Shown here piece by piece: positions 58,564-64,000 of a stretch of 64,000 bases of DNA. Within the stretch, counting starts at the first letter, position 1; the number at the start of each line of letters is the position of its first letter. The stretch spans positions 372,001 to 436,000 of the forward strand of contig JAEBUN010000020.1 of assembly GCA_023014365.1 (NCBI GenBank), read 5' to 3'. The DNA is from Lepiota brunneoincarnata. Taxonomy: Eukaryota; Basidiomycota; Agaricomycetes; Agaricales; Agaricaceae. The position numbers and the translations under genes were made by a program. Under the pieces are notes generated by a model. That model was not told the DNA's origin. It did not search any database and saw only the letters and a list, made by a program, of their open reading frames with translations.

Positions 58564-61213
58564 TCAACTCCTATCGTCAGCTTCGCCTTCAGCCGTCTCT
58601 TTCATCCTCACCCAGAGCCCGCCCTGCATATACAAAGTGAGGTGCGTCCGAGGCCGAACCTTATCCCTACCCTGGGGGCCTTCATACTGCGCCCAATCCG
58701 GAGCTGGGAATGAATTTAACGGCCGCGCATCATCCTCTAAACTGAAGGATGAAAATTTTTGAAGGAGTCGGATAAGGAAAAATGAGGCCTCATAATAGGC
58801 AAACTATGCAACGTTCAGTGAATGTAATATGGTGGGAGAGAACATAGATGTATACCTGTTGACCGGGACAAATTCTAGGCCCAGCGTTGAAGGGACAGAA
58901 AATGAACGGATTGGGGACAAGATATTTATGTACCCTTTCGTCCAAAAATCGGTCCGGGTCAAATTCCAGTGCTGTTTCTATTCAGTCAATAACAGTGGGA
59001 GAAAGGTAAGATTATCAGACTTGCCGTCTGGTCCCCACAAATCCTTCCGTCGGTGCATCAAGAACACCGAATATAATACCCTAATGTGCAGGCATGAGAC
59101 TCAAATCGGCAAACGCTGACCACGATGGTACTGACATCGAGCCCCCAGGGATATATATAGGACTATTGGATCCAGTTGCGGGGCCGAAAAGGACAGGCTT
59201 TGTAGACATGCTGGAAATAGTTATGAGAGGCGGATCCACCATAGGCTGTTCAAATAACAGGCTAACCGTGCAGCCAAAGGGCTACATAAAATTCAACGTT
59301 AAGCACTCTCAAAAATAGACAATGGGTGCTATTTTGCTCACACGACAGCATATAGACGTAAAACCTCTGCAGGGGTGATGGTATCAGTGCGACTAACCAA
59401 GCCAGGTGTGGCCTACCGTTGAGGAAGGCTCTGAGGAACTTCATTTCTTTGATATCATCGACGGTTGGGGTGCGCTTTGGTCCGACCTTGTCTCGGATTT
59501 CCTTTCTCAGGCGGCGCTCGATATCCGGGTTTTCAATGATCATGTAGAGCGAGAAAGTCAGTAGAGATGCGGTCTAAGCAACTAGTGTCAATATCCTTGC
59601 TCACCCTTAAGACTGACAACCCACCGTATCACGGGCAGCGACAAGGAGGTTAACGAGCTAATTAAGGCCAGATATAAATGGCATCCGACATGGGAAAGAT
59701 AACGGGGACGAACCTCGTCTCTGATGATCTCTCGGTCTACCAAGGGCATTAGAGATAGAGAGCCGAAGACCAGATTGCAGGGTAATTACCAGAAGTTTGG
59801 CTTATTAAATAATCCAACAGGGAGACTTCCTCCGATTCATCCTTCTTTTCTTTCTCGTGGAATGCTTTCTTCATAAAAGGTTCCACGAACTTATCTATCT
59901 TTGCACGCACGGGCGCAATGGCGTCGCCCCACATTTCTGCCAACGGCCAGAAAGTACCGATATGCACTCGGCGGATGGACAACGCCTGACCATTTACAAA
60001 CGCCTCTACTAGCACATTCGAGGGGTGACTCGTGAATGAAGAAGGGTTTGGTTTCGCCAACGGAGAAGGATAAGATGGGTAAGGTAGGCCTGCGGAGAGA
60101 GAGTGCACATCGTTTTTGAAGAGGAATTCGGTGGCAGAGTCCAAAGTGAAGCGAGAGGCGAGATCCTATTGCGAAAGCCGATTTAGAAAAACCCACGTCT
60201 GTGTACATAAGACGACGAAAAGAAAAATAACCTGGAAATCAATCGGATACCCCTCTGCGAGGCGATCCTTTACACGTTTGAGAGCATCCTCAGTGTGTCG
60301 ATCGAAGATGTCAAAGTCAGTGATACGGTCGCGACTGAAGAAGGGGCGCGTCATGGAACGGTGGAATCTGGTCAAAGTCAGAGATGCCGCAGAGCCGCCA
60401 GAGACACTAGACTGACCTCCACAAGTCCCCTGACGAGTACCATGAAATCAGTGCCGCACCCGCCACAGAGGAAGAAAAGGGATATACCGTCTGAATTAAA
60501 CACCCCCGTCCCCAAAAATGACTTGATCTGCGCGATGATAATAGGTCCTACGAACAATTCCCCCATTAGACCCGACAAGACTTCAGTTGATTGGCTCATA
60601 AACCTTTGACGAAGGATTCGAACTCCGTAGAGAGAATGGCCTTCAGAGACTAGTTATTGGATATGCGGCACTCCAAAACCATCATTCTTCACCTTCACAT
60701 GCTCCGGCTCGGAAGTGAAGAACTAGAAGGCATAGGCGTCTTAATTTGTTATTTCATAATCAAACCGAGCACCACGGCACTCACACGTTCATCAAGCCCG
60801 ACGCTGAATCTGTAGATGCCTCCGTACTTTCGACTCAACTTCTCAAAGGCCTCGCCTTGAATACATTGAGCGCAACCAATACTGAATGATACTTGAGGCG
60901 ACCCACCTGGATAGCCATGCGTCTGCTCTCGGAGAAGAGATCTGGCAACATCGATATGCTTTTCCTTGATGTGAGGTACGAGAACTGCACCGTGGGCTCG
61001 AGCGAGCCGAGCGTTCCGATATTCATCGAACCAGGGCCTAGCGAACATATACCCTATACGCATGGCGACGCTAGATCCAACTAAAACCCATCTTGGCAAG
61101 CTGAGAGCGATCAAGTTGCAACCGAACAGAATGGCTCCATAGACAAAGACACAGGGGAGGAACAGATGAATCGAGGACCGGGCGACAAAGTCAATGCCCG
61201 GTGAGACCACCAT
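58564..61213 (-). CDS. Cytochrome P450, CYP63-like
   Basis: A membrane-anchored monooxygenase with many short introns. ATG 61213 opens a hydrophobic N terminus ([19 protein letters not shown]). Landmarks in order: [59 protein letters not shown]-helix [11 protein letters not shown]; the K-helix ExxR as EVLRLY near 59350; [27 protein letters not shown]; and the haem loop [12 protein letters not shown] at about 58860, whose cysteine binds iron. It ends [11 protein letters not shown]... with TGA 58566-58564. The sequence DSATEFLF and the GPRICPGQ loop recall the CYP63 family of basidiomycetes, which acts on alkanes and aromatics. Not every exon border was fixed; the segment just after ExxR looks unusual for the family. 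Confidence 0.87.
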
Positions 61214-62636
61214 CGTTGATGATGGGGGTGGTAGATGGAGGGGGGGTAGCGCCTTGGGCAACGGGTATCACAGGCTATATTCTCATGCTACATCACAGAT
61301 CAGGCAGATCGAGCGTTCAGGCAATTTCACAGGAAACATATCTGCCGGTGTGCCTATCGGTCCCAAGACTTGAGGAAACTTAATATAAGTTATGTGAGAG
61401 TGAAATATCGTGCTACCAGTCAAGAGATAAGATAGGGGGCTCAAGTAGGCCTTGTCACAATATATCACGCCCGGCTCTGAGTTTGAACGCGATTGATGAG
61501 CATGCGCAGTGGCTGTCCGAACATCTGATGTAGTTCCCCGTGACGCCCAGTCAAACCGACCCAGCCTGTGTTACCACCGCTGTTGCTTTTTCCAAGTACC
61601 TCCGTGGATGGCGACTCTTACTCGTTTCGACCTTGCGGGTTCAACGAATACCGAAGGTCTACTAACGAAGGACATGTTGTGGGCCATGACCCCTCCCACC
61701 ATGGACCCGATCGCTAGGCCTGGGAGTGGCAGCCTCGGTAACTGGATACCTTGAGATTTTGGATAGGGCTGCAACTGGCCATTAAAATAGTCAGGCTGGT
61801 GGATAAACAGATATCGTCGGTCCACGGGGTACGAACAATCCGTATCATGCTTACTACGTCTGCCAGTGTAAGGCTAAATGTAGCCTGCTCAAACTCGGCC
61901 AGAACGTGCGAGACCATCTGCAGCCTGGCCGATGATATAGGACATGTGTGAAAATGTTTTCCCAAGGATAAAATTTAAACTTGTCGCTCAGTGAGGCAGA
62001 AGCCGCAGGGTGAGATAGCAGAGAATTATAGATGGGAACGCTTACTAACGGGCTCAACAGCAAGGTCTTTTATGACTGTCTACTGATTCCGGATTTGACT
62101 CTATATCTCTTGAAGTTGGCGTCTCCACGGTGAAATATTGACTGCTACTGGATATAAAAGCGAAATGAACTAGCAAGCAACGTCGCTGGCCAGCCATTGG
62201 AAGCCGAATCGTGTCTTCATCTATTGCGCGCAACTGTAGCTCCTAAGGCAAAGATCAACATGGAACAATACATGAGTGATTCTGAATAACTCAATTAAAT
62301 AGTTGATAGGAATGAAGTTACCTTGCAGCCCCCAAGGCTGATGATCCAGTCCTCGTTGAGGCACTCACCAAGTACCATAGCCAGCCTTTGATAAATAAGA
62401 AAATTGCTGAGATCCTGTCGGTTCAAGACTTTGTCTCTCACACAATTTTCGGAGGCGCCTTGCCTTCGCTGTGTATGTGGATGTAAGTGAGCGTCTTCGG
62501 TGCTTTACTATAATTTAACATGTTTCCATACGTGGTAAAATTTAATAATCACACGCGATTCGGTATTTGCCATCGCCTTCTGATTCAACCAACCCATCTA
62601 ATCAGCCTCCTTACAGCTCGAATAACAGGAACACAG
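61214..62636. other. Region with unresolved fragments
   Basis: The P450 promoter is at the left end. On the minus strand 61571-62060 carries fragments such as GLAIGSMVGGVMAHNM and MVSHVLAEFEQATFSL that look protein-like and partly hydrophobic, perhaps from a small or decayed gene, but no full frame can be assembled. GATATAAAAG at 62151-62160 is a good TATA sequence without an assigned gene. Confidence 0.3.
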
Positions 62637-63501
62637 ATGTCGAGCGACTCAACACACTCCCGGGGCAGGGGCAGGGGCCACTCGAGGGGCGGTCTTGGAA
62701 AATACCTCCGTGCTCGTGGTCGACGGGGAGGAGGTCGTCCGGCAGAGTTCCGCGAACAATTAGTATTAGAGGGGGAGGGACCGGAGGAACTCGATGAAGA
62801 GGAAGCTGCTGAACGTGCTGCGAAATACACTCGGAGACAACTCGGGTCCAATGTTGATCGATATGTTGAGCCTGAGCCGGAGTTGGGGTCGGATGGTACG
62901 TTGTTTGGATTGTGAGCGTACTCGTTCGTTGCTGAAAGCCTAACACGCAGGAAAGCCAATCGTAGAACCTGAAGTAGACCTATCAAGCTTTCTTGAACGA
63001 CAGGGGCGATTGGATGAGAATAACTCCTCGCTAGTGTCGGAACTCCAAGGGCCATTGGACGACGAGAATGATGTAGATCATAGTTTAGCCCACATAACTT
63101 CGACGACGAAATCAAACCAACAAGGGACATCGAGAAAAGGCAAAATCGAAGTTGTGGAATGGGATGAGGAGCTTGAGTCGATGGTGCGTGAGAATGCGGC
63201 AGCGGAAGCAACTCGGGGTTTGTTCAAGATACTCGCAGTAGAGCTATACTTCGTGCTGAACTTTTCTCCAGATCTAAAGGAACGTTTTCGTGCCAAGTCA
63301 GAAAAGCTACGGAGGCCGATAAGTGCAAAGGAGCGTAAAGGTACCTTTGCGTCATGTAACTTCTCTCGTCACCAGAGCCAACTTATGTGTGTCCTTGTAG
63401 GCAATATGGTCCTCGTTGAAGCCCCGGCATTACCGAGCCAAGGTCCACCAAAGGACCCTAAAGTTGAAATGCGAGATTTCTTGGACGACCTTCTGGGATG
63501 A
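62637..63501 (+). CDS. Conserved-looking RG-rich small protein
   Basis: Four exons (62637-62895, 62951-63217, 63272-63340, 63401-63501) give 231 residues with exact phases. The N terminus is Arg/Gly-rich (RGRGRGHSRGGLGKYLRARG), as in nucleic-acid-binding proteins. Acidic segments follow (GPEELDEEEAAERAA, EPEPELGSDG, EPEVDLSSFLERQ), then a charged helical region (VVEWDEELESM, DLKERFRAKSEKLRRP), and the protein ends DFLDDLLG. I do not know a named family, though the pattern of short conserved blocks in a disordered protein suggests a real housekeeping gene. The start at 62637 is chosen because the RG motif begins eight residues later. It ends 300 bases before the third receptor gene. Confidence 0.8.
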
Positions 63502-63623
63502 GTGTGGTGGCCGGGTTTATTGCCGTATATTCCGCCTTGTGATCTTCCCAAGTGTCTCGCTGCAGTCAATTTTGAATGGAGGTCTGCCATCGACAGGGTT
63601 GTGAACTTACCCTAGTGCAGCTG

Positions 63624-63710
63624 CATTGTTTTCTCGAAGACTCATTGTAGAGGTTCGTCACAATGGAGTGTGACCAATTGTTGGTGTAACGTCACGCTGT
63701 GTCACAATGG
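63624..63710. promoter_or_regulatory. Cluster of ACAATG motifs upstream of a receptor gene
   Basis: Four copies of the HMG-box core ACAATG occur in 87 bases: reversed at 63624-63629 and 63643-63648, forward at 63660-63665 and 63704-63709. The two forward copies are part of a ten-base direct repeat, GTCACAATGG, at 63657-63666 and 63701-63710. They lie 91-177 bases before the start codon of the STE3 gene at 63801. Pheromone-response factors of basidiomycetes (Prf1 in Ustilago, Mat2 in Cryptococcus) are HMG-box proteins that bind the related ACAAAGGGA. A regulatory role is inferred. Confidence 0.5.
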
Positions 63711-63745
63711 CCATTCGACCCATATCGTTCAGAGACCCATCCAAT

Positions 63746-63751
63746 TATAAA
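63746..63751 (+). promoter_or_regulatory. TATA box of the third receptor gene
   Basis: TATAAA stands 55 bases before the ATG at 63801, between the ACAATG cluster and the start codon, which is a reasonable position for a short-leader fungal gene. Confidence 0.5.
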
Positions 63752-63800
63752 GTCAAAGCATGTCCAGCACGCCACACTCTTCTTTCAGCTTTCAAAAATC

Positions 63801-64000
63801 ATGGCGGACCCCACCTATCCCCTTTTCCCGATCTTTGCTTTCCTAGGATTCTTTCTCGCTATATTGCCCTTGCCATGGCATCTCAAGGCGTGGAACTCGG
63901 GAACTTGTTTCTTCATGATGTGGGCATCGCTCAGTTGCCTCAACCAGTTTATCAACTCTGTGATTTGGCATGATAACGCGATCAACTGGGCCCCAATATG
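63801..64000 (+). CDS. STE3: STE3-type mating pheromone receptor, cut by window end
   Basis: Only the first 66 residues are in the window. ATG 63801 starts MADPTYPLFPIFAFLGFFL, typical of B mating-type receptors, followed by AILPLPWHLKAWNSGTCFFM, SCLNQFINSVIW and INWAPIW, which carries helix 1, the WH motif, helix 2 and the beginning of the W-C-D-I block. It matches the receptor at 21089 closely in layout (PWHLE/AWNTGTC, NQFINSIVW, INWAPVW), but lacks the intron that the other gene has between PWHLE and AWNTG. The frame is intact to the edge. Confidence 0.93.
   Translation, partial: MADPTYPLFPIFAFLGFFLAILPLPWHLKAWNSGTCFFMMWASLSCLNQFINSVIWHDNAINWAPI

Noticed and set aside
60600..60640. GTTCGAATCC on the minus strand, resembling a tRNA B box
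   Set aside because: It lies in the coding sequence of the P450 (FESFVKG), and the flanks do not form a T-arm stem or acceptor stem.
61283..61468. Minus-strand frame ending in a CaaX-like CDVA with an upstream Glu-Arg pair, as in pheromone precursors
   Set aside because: It has no ATG except one giving an 18-residue peptide, the residue after Cys is Asp, and only six residues separate Glu-Arg from the Cys tail end.
63688..63790. Minus-strand frame ending CDTA with a Glu-Arg site upstream
   Set aside because: No start codon, an acidic residue after the Cys, and it overlaps the promoter of the third receptor.

Overview
The window is nuclear DNA of a basidiomycete fungus. Genes are split by many introns of about 45-60 bases with GTNNGY donors and short CAG/TAG acceptors, the proteins are basidiomycete-like, and there are STE3-type pheromone receptors, a PH-CRIB Cla4 kinase, large F-box proteins and RBR ubiquitin ligases. 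The F-box and RBR families look to me like those of the Agaricomycetes, possibly the Ceratobasidiaceae (Rhizoctonia/Thanatephorus), but that is a taste judgement and not a proof.

Layout. 0-8.4 kb (minus strand): three tandem RING-IBR-RING E3 ligase genes, the third carrying a long acidic spacer built from many small exons. 9.2-15 kb (plus): mitochondrial ribosomal protein uS19m, the PAK kinase CLA4 and CCR4-NOT subunit CNOT11. 15-18 kb: poorly resolved. 18.1-22.9 kb: two STE3 pheromone receptor genes in tandem. 23.4-27.4 kb: MRD1 (five-RRM rRNA-processing factor) and prefoldin subunit 3 share a short divergent promoter. 29-32.4 kb: an F-box gene and an F-box-like remnant. 32.8-35.2 kb: a secreted type-B carboxylesterase. 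35.7-41.7 kb: a SHPRH/Irc20-like SNF2-RING protein. 41.9-46 kb: an unknown soluble protein and a membrane protein. 48.5-50 kb: another F-box protein. 50-53.9 kb: a trehalose-phosphate synthase complex subunit of Tps3/Tsl1 type. 54.6-57.6 kb: two small conserved-looking genes. 58.6-61.2 kb: a CYP63-like P450. 62.6-63.5 kb: an RG-rich small protein. 63.8 kb to the edge: the start of a third STE3 receptor.

How it fits together. Three pheromone receptor genes plus the Cla4 kinase (a Cdc42 effector of hyphal growth) within 54 kb mark this as a mating-type B (P/R) region or its neighbourhood. I found no convincing CaaX pheromone precursor gene. A cluster of ACAATG motifs, the core bound by HMG-box pheromone-response factors, lies just upstream of the third receptor. 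The remaining genes are housekeeping or lineage-specific accessory families.

Caution about the sequence itself: at eight places in five otherwise well-conserved genes (MRD1, one receptor, the carboxylesterase, the SNF2 gene, the trehalose gene) an exon holds exactly one surplus base, often a G beside a short G run. Exon-length arithmetic confirms each. This looks like uncorrected assembly insertions, so apparent pseudogenes here should be treated with care.
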